Source: Akkermansia sp. (GTDB lineage: Bacteria > Verrucomicrobiota > Verrucomicrobiia > Verrucomicrobiales > Akkermansiaceae). From it: a DNA stretch of 59,341 nt. The DNA lies in the NCBI GenBank assembly GCA_017398355.1, contig JAFQGD010000038.1:1-59341 (forward strand), written 5' to 3'. The notes beneath the pieces were generated by a model that did no database searches, was not told where the DNA came from, and saw only the letters and a program-made list of their open reading frames with translations. Below, in pieces: positions 26,058 to 34,309 of this stretch; position 1 is the stretch's first letter; each line of letters begins with the position of its first letter. The position numbers and the translations under genes are program-made.

Positions 26058-28232
26058 ATGAGCAACATCATCACAGAAGGTCAGGGGAACGTACCGGGGC
26101 ACCCGGTGCTGATGATTCCTAACCGCACAGATTTGAACGTGGTGCAAGCGCTGGAAAAGGTCTTGGGGAGCCAAGGAATCTGCTGGCTGGTAGAAGCAAG
26201 CCACCGCCCGGAGGCGGAGGTGATGAACTACCTGAACAAACCGGGCACGCGCGGTATGATGTGCTCTGTAGCCCGCATGAACAAAGAGCAGCTGACAGCC
26301 CAAATACACCAAGCTCTGGAGAACGGGCTGCATGTGGTGCTGCTTTCCGGGCGCCCGGGCCAACAACCGGGCAGCATCAGCGATGTTCCCTCCGAAATTC
26401 TCACCATACCGGATGATACCCCCCTGCCGGCTCTTCCCATTTACGCCGGCATGTACAACAACCGCATAGATGCCGCTATCACAAGTAGCGCGCCGTATGA
26501 TACACTGCATGTGCAATTCATGCCGCTGCTCAAAGCCGGTTCTGCCATGGGGGCACGCATCATCAGCTCATGGACCGAGGCTGCAGCCACCCAGTTTGCA
26601 CAGCACCCCCTGCTCAAAAAAGCCTCTTTGCCGCATACCCTGCTGCAGAGTCTGCTAGAGCACCAGAATGCCATCATTATTGATGGGGTGGATGACACCC
26701 AGCTAAGCTATGGGCGGCTCTTGCTGCTGGCTTTGATACTCTGCCGCCGCATCCGGCGGCAAACGAACAACAGCCGCCTAGGCATCATCCTCCCCCCCGG
26801 CAAGCTGGCCACCATCGCCAATGTGGCCTGCCTGTTGGCCGGGGTCACCCCCGTCAACATCAACTACACGGCCAATGAAGCCACATTCCGCAATCAAAGC
26901 GAGCGTGCCGGCATCACCCGCTTCATCACCGAGCAACGCTTCATCCTCAAGCAACAGCAATTTGCTTGGCCACGGCAGCGAGATATCCTGCTCATCGACC
27001 GCGAATTGAGCAACCTGAGCAACACGCGCCTGACAGCCCTGCGTACCCTTCTGCAAGTGCTGCCGGCGGAGCGCATCGCCAAGTGGCTGCAACTCCCGGA
27101 TGATGTGGCAGAAGAAGATGCCGGCGTGCTCTTTTCCAACAGCGTAGGCAGCATCGCCAAAGGCGTGGCCCACACGCACAGCATGCTGATGGCCGGGGTA
27201 CTGCAACTGCAAAGCCGCCTGCAATTCTCCCCTCGGGAACGCATCCTCTGCACCACACCGCTCTACACCCCCATTGGCCTCGTGGCAGGCTTGCTGCTCC
27301 CCCTCATCTGCGGGTGCGATATGGTCACCTACCCCAGCCCCAACACCCCCAAGCGCATTTGCCAGTTGGCACACAACTACGGGGTGGCATTCGGGTGCTT
27401 TACCCCGGTGCAAATGCAACGCCTGCTCCAACACGCCACACCTATGACTTTTTCCTCCACCCGTTACATGCTGGTGAGCGAGGAAAAATTACCGGTAGAT
27501 TTGGCACGCCGTGCCAAGGCAGAGTTCAACCTCAACCTCTTAGAAACATACAGCCTGAGCGAAACGGCCGGCGCCGTGGCTCTTTGCTTACCACCGCCGG
27601 CAGCGGCTCCCGGCACCCAGCACTGCATCCCCGCCGGCAAAATCGGTTCCGTGGGTTCCCCCCTGCCGGGCATAGCCGTGCGCATCACCGATACAGCCAA
27701 GGATGATGTGGTGCTGCCACCCTCGTCCCTGGGTTGCGTGTGGCTGCAAGGGCCGGCTGTGACCGGTGGCTACCTGGCCAACAAACCGGATGCCGCCCAG
27801 TGCATGCGCGGCAAGTGGTTCCGCACGGATGATGTGGGCATGATGGATGCCGACGGCATGCTGACGATTTGCGGCCGCCGGGAACGCTTCTCCAAGGTGG
27901 ATGGCAAGATGGTATCCCATGTGATGGTGGAAGATGCCCTGCGCACCGTGCTCAAGACAAACCCGGCAGATGAACGCCGGCCACTGGCCATCGTAGGGGT
28001 GCCGGGCCCGCGCGGAGACCGGCTTATCATGCTCTCCACCCTGCACAAGGTCGTCAACGCACACGATGCGCTCACCGTGCGCTATGCCCTCACGAATGCG
28101 CATTTCCCCTCATTCTGGGCTCCGGAAAAAATCATTGCGGTACCGGCCATACCCACCCTCCCCAACGGAAAGCTCGACTATAACCGGTGCTACCTCGGTG
28201 TTTGCCAAACTCTCGGTATTTACCCCAAATAA
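26058..28232 (+). CDS. Aas-like acyl-activating enzyme with degenerate motifs
   Basis: 724 residues from MSNIITEGQ. The N-terminal 200 residues recall the PlsC-like half of Aas (2-acylglycerophosphoethanolamine acyltransferase/acyl-ACP synthetase), but the H-x4-D motif is replaced by P-N-R-T-D-L. The C-terminal part is an AMP-binding adenylation domain with LFSNSVGSIAKGVAHTH in place of the usual T-S-G-[ST]-T-G-x-P-K-G, then YSLSETAGAV, WFRTDDVGMMD and LPNGKLDY (catalytic Lys). Acyl activation may persist while acyl transfer looks doubtful. A TACAAT -10 lies 14 nt before the ATG. The kinase starts 8 nt after the stop. Confidence 0.8.
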   Translation: MSNIITEGQGNVPGHPVLMIPNRTDLNVVQALEKVLGSQGICWLVEASHRPEAEVMNYLNKPGTRGMMCSVARMNKEQLTAQIHQALENGLHVVLLSGRPGQQPGSISDVPSEILTIPDDTPLPALPIYAGMYNNRIDAAITSSAPYDTLHVQFMPLLKAGSAMGARIISSWTEAAATQFAQHPLLKKASLPHTLLQSLLEHQNAIIIDGVDDTQLSYGRLLLLALILCRRIRRQTNNSRLGIILPPGKLATIANVACLLAGVTPVNINYTANEATFRNQSERAGITRFITEQRFILKQQQFAWPRQRDILLIDRELSNLSNTRLTALRTLLQVLPAERIAKWLQLPDDVAEEDAGVLFSNSVGSIAKGVAHTHSMLMAGVLQLQSRLQFSPRERILCTTPLYTPIGLVAGLLLPLICGCDMVTYPSPNTPKRICQLAHNYGVAFGCFTPVQMQRLLQHATPMTFSSTRYMLVSEEKLPVDLARRAKAEFNLNLLETYSLSETAGAVALCLPPPAAAPGTQHCIPAGKIGSVGSPLPGIAVRITDTAKDDVVLPPSSLGCVWLQGPAVTGGYLANKPDAAQCMRGKWFRTDDVGMMDADGMLTICGRRERFSKVDGKMVSHVMVEDALRTVLKTNPADERRPLAIVGVPGPRGDRLIMLSTLHKVVNAHDALTVRYALTNAHFPSFWAPEKIIAVPAIPTLPNGKLDYNRCYLGVCQTLGIYPK

Positions 28233-28240
28233 GAGTTGTT

Positions 28241-29281
28241 ATGCACCATTCTCCCAACATGCCCCCTAAGGCACCTACGGTACCGCCCATGCCGCCGGAA
28301 TTGCTTGCCTCCAAGCGGGTAGGCTACACACCGGGCATCTTAGAATCGGCGCGTACCCCCATAGCTGAAACCGAAGATTTCATGGAGGAAACATGCGAAA
28401 TTGCCCCGCGTGAATTGCCCTCCGGCCATGTTCTCCAACGCTACCACATCATCAAAGTGATGGGAGCAGGCGGTTTCGGGGTGACCTACCTGGCCTGGGA
28501 CGACTTGCTGCAACGCAAGCTCGTCATCAAAGAACACTTTCCTTACATGCTCTGCGATCGCAGTGGCAAAACCTTAGATTTAACATTGCGGGATCCCGAC
28601 CGCGAGGATACCCACAACTGGGCGCTTAACAACTTCCGCAAAGAAGCCCGTCTGCTGGCCACCCTGCGCCATCCCTACATTCCCCGCGTCTACACATGGC
28701 TGGAGGCTCACAACACCTCATACTACACCACAGAATTCATAGAGGGTGCCTCCCTCGCACAAATTTCTGCAGATTATGCAGCCATGGGGCGCAACATCCC
28801 CCAAGCCGGTCTCTACGCCACGTTGGTGCGCCTGCTGGATACGCTCCACTACATCCACGAGCGTGAGCTGTTGCATCTGGACATCAAACCGGACAACATC
28901 CTCATCACCCGCCAAGGTTTGCCAAAATTGATTGATTTTGGAGCAGCACGAGAGGCCAACGGCAACATCCTCCCGGACTCCGTGGTTGAATCAACCGGTT
29001 TCAGCCCCGCAGAACAATACGCATACAGCGAAGGATTGGGGCCATGGAGCGATATCTACGCCCTAGGTGCCACATTCTACTACATCATCACCCAAGAATG
29101 CCTACCCGGCGGCCGCAAACGCGAATTGCTGGATGATACGCCCCCCTTGGCCGGGCGCCCGAAAATTGCCTCCTGCTATCACCCCAAATTCCTAGCCAGT
29201 ATTGACCGCGCAATCCGCCCCTCCCCCGATGAGCGATACTGCTGCGCAGCCCATTGGCTTGCAGACCTGCGCCCCGATTAA
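28241..29281 (+). CDS. Eukaryotic-like Ser/Thr protein kinase, HLD variant
   Basis: 346 residues from MHHSPNMPPK. Gly-rich loop G-A-G-G-F-G-V-T-Y (about 75-83), ATP Lys97 in L-V-I-K-E-H-F-P, catalytic loop L-H-L-D-I-K-P-D-N-I (Asp214), DFG at 232-234. The usual HRD is HLD, which marks it as a non-RD kinase that does not depend on activation-loop phosphorylation. No transmembrane segment is seen, so it is cytoplasmic. It is in an apparent operon with the Aas-like gene, and shares the odd V-I-K-E-H-F-P motif with the kinase at 55386. Confidence 0.9.
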   Translation: MHHSPNMPPKAPTVPPMPPELLASKRVGYTPGILESARTPIAETEDFMEETCEIAPRELPSGHVLQRYHIIKVMGAGGFGVTYLAWDDLLQRKLVIKEHFPYMLCDRSGKTLDLTLRDPDREDTHNWALNNFRKEARLLATLRHPYIPRVYTWLEAHNTSYYTTEFIEGASLAQISADYAAMGRNIPQAGLYATLVRLLDTLHYIHERELLHLDIKPDNILITRQGLPKLIDFGAAREANGNILPDSVVESTGFSPAEQYAYSEGLGPWSDIYALGATFYYIITQECLPGGRKRELLDDTPPLAGRPKIASCYHPKFLASIDRAIRPSPDERYCCAAHWLADLRPD

Positions 29282-29359
29282 AGGAGCAACCGCTTATATG
29301 GTGTGAGAAGCCCCACCCGAACTGCTCGTTCCCTTATGCGTCAGCCCCGAGTTTTTGGC

Positions 29360-29388
29360 TTGCATTGCGGGCAAAAATTTTCTAGAGT
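29360..29388 (+). promoter_or_regulatory. Promoter of the RelE-fold-like gene
   Basis: TTGCAT (29360-29365), 17 nt, TAGAGT (29383-29388), 6 nt to the GTG at 29395. Confidence 0.6.
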
Positions 29389-29394
29389 GAGCTC

Positions 29395-29757
29395 GTGCAT
29401 CAGATAGCTTTCAACGAAATCAGTGCGGCTGAATTGTCCGTGATTCCCTCTGCAGAACAATTGGAGCTTTTCGCAGGCTTCCAAGTGAGCGAAGAATTCC
29501 TGAACGGCGAGAAGGAAGACCCGCGTTTTGGCGTTGTCGAGCGAGATGGGCGCCGCATCTTCCGCTACCGTTCCGGGGATTACCGTGTGTACTTCACCAT
29601 GCAGGATGGCGCCGTGGTGGTGCAACGCGTTCTGCATGCAGATTCACTGGCAGACTTCCTGTTCCGCTCGGGCATGGGCTCCGAAGACCAGAAGTTGGGC
29701 AAATCCCGCTCATTCTGGAGCCTGATTGAAGCCGGCGAAAAAGCGGCTCGCAAATAA
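29395..29757 (+). CDS. Small RelE/ParE-fold-like protein, function unsure
   Basis: 120 residues with a GTG start set by the promoter. The central part (FGVVERDGRRIFRYRSGD, Y-R-V-Y-F-T, then V-V-V-Q-R-V-L-H-A-D) follows the strand order of RelE/ParE-type toxins, but there is no antitoxin gene beside it and the extra N-terminal 40 residues are unusual. The next gene is an ABC permease 18 nt downstream. Read it as RelE-like fold rather than a proven toxin. Confidence 0.6.
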   Translation: MHQIAFNEISAAELSVIPSAEQLELFAGFQVSEEFLNGEKEDPRFGVVERDGRRIFRYRSGDYRVYFTMQDGAVVVQRVLHADSLADFLFRSGMGSEDQKLGKSRSFWSLIEAGEKAARK

Positions 29758-29775
29758 AGCAGGAACTTGGGCACT

Positions 29776-30699
29776 ATGGGGCAGCTGCTGGCAAGCGTGT
29801 GGCACATGCCGGGGCGGGTTGCCGCAGTGGCGGGGGTGACGTTTACCCAGCTGGTGCGCATGCGTCTGTTCTTGGTACCGGCAGTATTTGCCATCATTTT
29901 TTTGGCGCTGCAATTCATTCCCTACCAAGAGCACATCGGCGTAGAGTTTCGCGGGGTGCAGCAACTGCAGCTTATCAAGGATGTAGCCATGGGCTGCATG
30001 CAGTTGTTCGGTTTATTTTTCTGCGTAGCGGCTACCGCTCTTCTCATTCCGCGGGATACAGAGGATCGCATCCTCTACACCATCTTGTGCAAGCCGGTAC
30101 CACGTTTTGATTACCTGCTGGGCAAGGTGTGCGGGGTACTGGGGCTGCTGGCAGTGATGCTCATTTTCATGGATGGGCTGCTAAGCCTGCTACTCTGGCT
30201 GCGGGAAAGCTCCCTCACGACAGAACTGAGCGCCACCCTAGCCGCCCAAGGATACACCCCGGCAGAGGCCCGGCCATACATAGAACAAGTGGAGACCGCC
30301 GGCAACACATGGGATACCCAGCGGGGCATCTTGGCCATGTTTTGCAGCTTTGCCGTGCTCACCAGCCTCACCATGCTCATCTCCTGCTTCACCAGTGGCA
30401 CCATCGTGAGCATGATTTTTGCCATGGGTGGCTATTTCATCGGCATGTTCCAAGGGCAATTTTTCCATGCTCTCTCTGCCGGTGGCGGGGAGCCGGGCAT
30501 GAGTCCCCTCATGCAATATGCCGCGCGGGCAAGCTCCATTCTCCTGCCGGATTTCAGCATCTTCACCGTATCAGATGCCGCAGCTGCCGGTGTACCCCTC
30601 TCATGGGAGCTGCTGGGTGGCATGGCGCTTATCGCCGCAGCCTACATGCTCTTGCACCTGCTGGTTGCCACGTGGATTTTTGCCCACAAAGAGTTCTGA
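29776..30699 (+). CDS. ABC-2-type transporter permease
   Basis: 307 residues from MGQLLASVWHM. About six transmembrane segments with the ABC-2 layout: a first segment (F-L-V-P-A-V-F-A-I-I-F-L-A-L-Q-F-I-P), a second after the I-P-R-D-T-E-D-R-I-L-Y-T-I-L-C-K-P loop (the coupling-helix-like stretch), and the C-terminal W-E-L-L-G-G-M-A-L-I-A-A-A-Y-M-L-L-H segment. No ATPase is adjacent, so the partner must be elsewhere (the only ABC ATPase here is at 42657). Confidence 0.8.
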   Translation: MGQLLASVWHMPGRVAAVAGVTFTQLVRMRLFLVPAVFAIIFLALQFIPYQEHIGVEFRGVQQLQLIKDVAMGCMQLFGLFFCVAATALLIPRDTEDRILYTILCKPVPRFDYLLGKVCGVLGLLAVMLIFMDGLLSLLLWLRESSLTTELSATLAAQGYTPAEARPYIEQVETAGNTWDTQRGILAMFCSFAVLTSLTMLISCFTSGTIVSMIFAMGGYFIGMFQGQFFHALSAGGGEPGMSPLMQYAARASSILLPDFSIFTVSDAAAAGVPLSWELLGGMALIAAAYMLLHLLVATWIFAHKEF

Positions 30700-30728
30700 T
30701 TTGCGCATTCCCCCTGCCCCCTCCCCCC

Positions 30729-31139
30729 ATGAACAACGATGAACTGCACAAGCACGCGGCACAGGGAGAGGCCACAGCCTGCCTCCGGCTCGCCAAGCGC
30801 CTGCTGCGTGGCCGGGGAGAGGCCCGCAACTACGAACAAGCCGTGTTCTACCTTGATACAGCGGCCCGCGCCGGCTCTGCAGATGCACTCTACCAGCTGG
30901 CCAAATGCTACCTGAAGGGCGTCGGCTGCATGAAAGACCCCGGCGGTGGCGTAAGCTGCCTGGAGCAAGCCGCCGCCTTGGGCCACGCCACAGCAGCACT
31001 CAAGCTAGGTGCCTGTTTTGAAAGCGGAATCGGTGCCCCCGCCAGCTCGGAGCTTGCCGCCTATTGGTACCGCAAAGCCGCCGCCCTGGGTGCCACCGAG
31101 GCAGCGCTCAATGCCCTCACCCGCCTCTCCCGCGCATAA
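30729..31139 (+). CDS. Sel1-repeat protein
   Basis: 136 residues from MNNDELHKHAAQGEATACLR. Three to four Sel1-like helical repeats (A-R-N-Y-E-Q-A-V-F-Y-L-D-T-A-A-R-A-G-S-A-D-A-L-Y, then K-D-P-G-G-G-V-S-C-L-E-Q-A-A-A-L-G-H-A-T-A, then E-L-A-A-Y-W-Y-R-K-A-A-A-L-G-A-T-E-A). A protein-binding scaffold, cytoplasmic as no signal is seen. The frame is open far upstream, but that part overlaps the permease. Confidence 0.85.
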   Translation: MNNDELHKHAAQGEATACLRLAKRLLRGRGEARNYEQAVFYLDTAARAGSADALYQLAKCYLKGVGCMKDPGGGVSCLEQAAALGHATAALKLGACFESGIGAPASSELAAYWYRKAAALGATEAALNALTRLSRA

Positions 31140-31173
31140 AAAAGCAACCCACCACTTGGGCTGCCTTTTTTTC
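31140..31173. terminator. Bidirectional terminator between convergent genes
   Basis: GCAACCCA (31145-31152) pairs with TGGGCTGC (about 31158-31165), with A-run before and T-run after, so it can stop transcription from both the Sel1 and NUDIX sides. One mismatch. Confidence 0.65.
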
Positions 31174-31194
31174 TACCGACTGTGGCTCCCTTCA

Positions 31195-31803
31195 TCACTC
31201 TGCCTTGAGCGCATCCACACAAATGGCAGACCAAGTCTCCAAACGCTCGTAGAGCGGCCCCGCCAACTCATCCAAGGTGCGGAACTCCATCGAGGCCAAT
31301 TTCTTCTCCAGCGGTTTCACTTCGGGATTATCCAGCTCAAACCGATGTACCACCCCAAAATGAACGGAACCCACCTCATTCGTATCATCATTGATGACGG
31401 CGTAGAGCTCCTGCTTAGCCTCACCGGAGAACGCTATCTCCTCGCGAATCTCGCGCTCCACCCCCGCCAAATAAGTCTCCACATTGTCTGCCAAACCATC
31501 TACCGGGTTGATATGCCCGCCAATCCCCAGCGACATCTTGTCGTGCAGGCGCGCCTCGCCCCCCTTGGAGGTGCGGGCATACGCCAGCACGCGTCCTTGG
31601 TGGCAGAAAATGGCATAGGCTATGATTTGCTTGAACTGCGGGCTCTCCTCTGCCAGCTCGCGATCCATGTAGCGCGCTACCCCCGGCTGCATGAACGCCG
31701 CCAGGTACTCCTGCGGATTCATCCGCACGCCATTAAATGCACCCACTGCCTCAAATGCCTCTCGCGGCACGACCAACACTTGCTCGCCATCATACTTGGA
31801 CAT
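31195..31803 (-). CDS. NUDIX-domain hydrolase
   Basis: 202 residues. The NUDIX box is recognisable after G-I-G-G-H-I-N-P as a V-E-R-E-I-R-E-E-I helix (Glu ligands for Mg2+), with a loop before it that is longer than usual. The N-terminal 60 residues lack a known domain. The substrate (a nucleoside diphosphate linked to another group) cannot be deduced. A TTGACG-17-TAGAGT promoter ends 6 nt before the ATG. Confidence 0.85.
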   Translation of the reverse strand: MSKYDGEQVLVVPREAFEAVGAFNGVRMNPQEYLAAFMQPGVARYMDRELAEESPQFKQIIAYAIFCHQGRVLAYARTSKGGEARLHDKMSLGIGGHINPVDGLADNVETYLAGVEREIREEIAFSGEAKQELYAVINDDTNEVGSVHFGVVHRFELDNPEVKPLEKKLASMEFRTLDELAGPLYERLETWSAICVDALKAE

Positions 31804-31809
31804 GCCACC

Positions 31810-31838
31810 ACTCTACCTTACTCTCCCCTCCGCGTCAA
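31810..31838 (-). promoter_or_regulatory. Promoter of the NUDIX gene
   Basis: Minus strand TTGACG (31833-31838), 17 nt, TAGAGT (31810-31815), 6 nt to ATG. Confidence 0.6.
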
Positions 31839-32045
31839 GCCCTTGCAACGCCTCAGGCTGCATAAACCCATCAAATGAACGATTTTTTGAATTGGGACGC
31901 CACGCCACTCAAATCGTGCCAAAGGCAAAAAAGCAACCACGCCAATATGCAACATAAACCAAAGTACTCATCAGTATCAGAATAGAAGCTCTCAACGCAA
32001 GCACACCGAGGATAAGCCCGCATCTACCACCCGCTTGATTGCGTC

Positions 32046-32074
32046 TTGACGCGCGAGCGCGGGCGTGATATAAG
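32046..32074 (+). promoter_or_regulatory. nrnA promoter
   Basis: TTGACG (32046-32051), 17 nt, TATAAG (32069-32074), 10 nt before the ATG at 32085. Confidence 0.65.
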
Positions 32075-32084
32075 GGGCTCAGAA

Positions 32085-33053
32085 ATGAAGTACGAGGACT
32101 TAATCGCCCTCATCAAGGGGCACGAAAGCTTTGGGGTCATATCACATTTCCGGCCGGATGGCGATGCCATCGGCTCCACACTGGCCATGGGGCTGGCTCT
32201 GCGCGCTATGGGCAAGCAGGTGAACATGTGGAATGAAGATGGAGTACCGGCCCGCTATACCTTCCTGAGCGGGGCAGAAGATATCGGCACACTGCCGGGT
32301 CCGGAAGCAGAGCTGCCACAGGTGATTGTGTGCGTGGATACGGGGGATTGGAAGCGCTTGGGCGATAGCGCCATGGCGCGCTTCAACGGCCACCCCTGCA
32401 TCGTGAATATCGACCACCACGGCACCAACTCCGCCTACGGGCACCTGAACATCATCGAAGGGGATGCCGCCGCTTGCGGGTGCATCATCCTCAACATCAT
32501 CCGTGCGCTGGGGCTCCCGTTGGATACGGCCATGGCAGCGGCGCTCTACACCGCCATCAGCACCGATACGGGATCGTTCCAATACGGCTCCACCACGGCA
32601 GCGGTCATGCGCCAAGCAGCAGATTTGCTGGAATGCGGCATAGACGTAGGCCGCATCAACTGCCTGCTCTACCAAGAAATACCGTGGGATACCATGCGCG
32701 TGAATGCCGAGGTGCTCAACAACATGGTGGTGGAGTGCGGGGGCCAGATTTCTCACTACTCCATGCCTGCCGGCACCAAAGAACGCCTGGGTGTGGGGCT
32801 GGAAGCCACCAAGGATTTGGTGGACATCGTGCGTGTGGTGGAGGGCGTGCGAGTCTCTGCCATCTTCGAGGATCTGGAGGATGGCCGCATCCGCATTTCC
32901 CTGCGCTCCAAAGACCCCGCCATCAACGTGGCAGAGATTGCCGCCCACTTCGGCGGTGGCGGCCACGCCATGGCAGCAGGCATCCGCATGCGGGGCGAAC
33001 TGGAGACGGTGAGGGAGCAAGTGATTAATCGCATACGCGAAACCCTTTCTTAA
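32085..33053 (+). CDS. nrnA: DHH-family oligoribonuclease/pAp phosphatase (NrnA-like)
   Basis: 322 residues from MKYEDLIALIKGHESFGVIS. NrnA cuts short RNA oligomers and 3',5'-pAp. Metal-binding motifs: S-H-F-R-P-D-G-D-A-I-G-S (motif I), V-D-T-G-D-W, N-I-D-H-H-G-T-N (the DHH), and the C-terminal DHHA1 domain ending FGGGGHAMAAG. Length normal. The nrnA-truB-ribF order is common, as part of the rbfA-nrnA-truB-ribF cluster, but here a small cassette is inserted after nrnA. Confidence 0.92.
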   Translation: MKYEDLIALIKGHESFGVISHFRPDGDAIGSTLAMGLALRAMGKQVNMWNEDGVPARYTFLSGAEDIGTLPGPEAELPQVIVCVDTGDWKRLGDSAMARFNGHPCIVNIDHHGTNSAYGHLNIIEGDAAACGCIILNIIRALGLPLDTAMAAALYTAISTDTGSFQYGSTTAAVMRQAADLLECGIDVGRINCLLYQEIPWDTMRVNAEVLNNMVVECGGQISHYSMPAGTKERLGVGLEATKDLVDIVRVVEGVRVSAIFEDLEDGRIRISLRSKDPAINVAEIAAHFGGGGHAMAAGIRMRGELETVREQVINRIRETLS

Positions 33054-33561
33054 TTTCAAATTTTAAATTTCAAATTTAAAATTGAAAAGAGAGCTGCGCT
33101 GCGCGCAGATGGAAAAGCCATGCACCACCAGAGCACTATGAGAGATGAACTTCGCGCTCGAACCAAACAATTTGCGCTACGCATCATACGTCTTTGGCGC
33201 ACCTTGCCCACGCACGATGATGCCCAAGTCATTGGTAAACAACTCTTGCGTTGTGGTACTTCTGTCGGCGCAAACTACCGCGCAGCCTGTCTTGCCAAAA
33301 GTGGGAAGGATTTTCTGAACAAACTACGCATCTGCCAAGAAGAAGCTGATGAAAGTTGCTATTGGATAGAACTTCTCATTGATTCCGGTATCTACCCAAC
33401 AGCAAAAATCGCACCTCTGCTGGACGAAGCCCAGCAATTAACTGCCATCATGACCGCAGCCGCTAAAACAACCGCTCGCCATTATACCGACTAACCCACC
33501 CCCCAGCCCGTAGGGCTGCTCTCTCCTCAATTTGCAATTTGAAATTCTAAAATTTGAAATC
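33054..33561. mobile_element. Small cassette with AT-rich inverted ends carrying an S23/IVP-type gene
   Basis: ATTTCAAATTTTAAATTTC starts near 33055 and its imperfect reverse complement (GAAATTCTAAAATTTGAAAT) ends at 33561, so the segment has inverted ends of about 31 bp with an extra internal repeat in each. Inside is only the four-helix-bundle gene. It lies exactly between the nrnA stop and the truB start. The inverted ends and the stand-alone gene suggest a mobile or formerly mobile unit, but no transposase is encoded. Confidence 0.55.
33138..33494 (+). CDS. Four-helix-bundle protein (23S rRNA intervening-sequence protein family)
   Basis: 118 residues from MRDELRARTKQFALRIIRLW. Family marks: F-x-x-R-I-I-R-L, L-R-C-G-T-S-V-G-A-N-Y-R-A-A-C-L-A-K-S-G-K-D-F, then C-Q-E-E-A-D-E-S-C-Y-W-I-E-L-L. 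The family forms a pentameric four-helix barrel and includes the Avd accessory proteins of diversity-generating retroelements; no retroelement is present here. A second copy is at 36052. An upstream ATG (33120) is possible. Confidence 0.9.
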   Translation: MRDELRARTKQFALRIIRLWRTLPTHDDAQVIGKQLLRCGTSVGANYRAACLAKSGKDFLNKLRICQEEADESCYWIELLIDSGIYPTAKIAPLLDEAQQLTAIMTAAAKTTARHYTD

Positions 33562-33562
33562 T

Positions 33563-34282
33563 ATGGATACTCCCTCCGGTGTTTTACTCGTCGATAAGGA
33601 CCCTGGCTTTACCTCACACAATGCGGTGGCTCTGTGCAGGCGGATACTGGGTACCAAGAAAGTGGGGCATTGTGGCACCTTGGATCCCATGGCTACGGGC
33701 ATGCTCATCGTGGTCATAGGCAAGGCTACCAAGATGCAGGATATGCTCATGTGCGAGGACAAAGTGTACACCGCCACCATGAAACTGGGTATCGAGACCA
33801 ACAGCCAAGATGCCGATGGCGAGGTGGTGGCCGAAAAGAGCACAGCCGGTATCACCCAAGCAGATATTGAAGCGGCTTTCGCTCACTACCATGGGGAGTT
33901 CGACCAAGTGCCGCCCATGTACTCCGCCATCAAAATCAATGGCGTGCCCTGCTACAAGCTCGCCCGCAAGGGTCAGGAGGTAGAGCGCAAGGCCCGCCAT
34001 GTCAAAGTGCTGGAGTACAGCATCACCCGCATGGATTTGGAGACGGCAGAGGTGGATTTCACCGTGCATTGCTCCAAGGGCTTCTATGTGCGCACCTATG
34101 CGCACGACATCGGCCAATACCTGGGCTGCGGGGCACACCTCACAGCGCTGCGGCGTGTGCGCTCCGGCACCTTCGATATCTCCCAAGCGGTGGATGTACC
34201 CACCCTCAAAGCCAGCAGCCGCGAAGAGCTCCTAGCGCGCCTGCTGCCTGTGGAAGAAGTGTTGTCCACACGCGGGCACTAA
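33563..34282 (+). CDS. truB: tRNA pseudouridine-55 synthase
   Basis: 239 residues from MDTPSGVLLVDKDPGFTSHN. TruB isomerises U55 in the tRNA T loop. The catalytic loop K-V-G-H-C-G-T-L-D-P-M-A-T-G has the essential Asp, Y-S-A-I-K-I-N-G is typical, and F-Y-V-R-T-Y-A-H-D-I-G holds the conserved RTxxxDxG-type element. The start lies immediately after the AT-rich cassette end. Followed 28 nt later by ribF. Confidence 0.94.
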   Translation: MDTPSGVLLVDKDPGFTSHNAVALCRRILGTKKVGHCGTLDPMATGMLIVVIGKATKMQDMLMCEDKVYTATMKLGIETNSQDADGEVVAEKSTAGITQADIEAAFAHYHGEFDQVPPMYSAIKINGVPCYKLARKGQEVERKARHVKVLEYSITRMDLETAEVDFTVHCSKGFYVRTYAHDIGQYLGCGAHLTALRRVRSGTFDISQAVDVPTLKASSREELLARLLPVEEVLSTRGH

Positions 34283-34309
34283 TGGTCCCTCTCCCACTCC
34301 TGCCACCCC

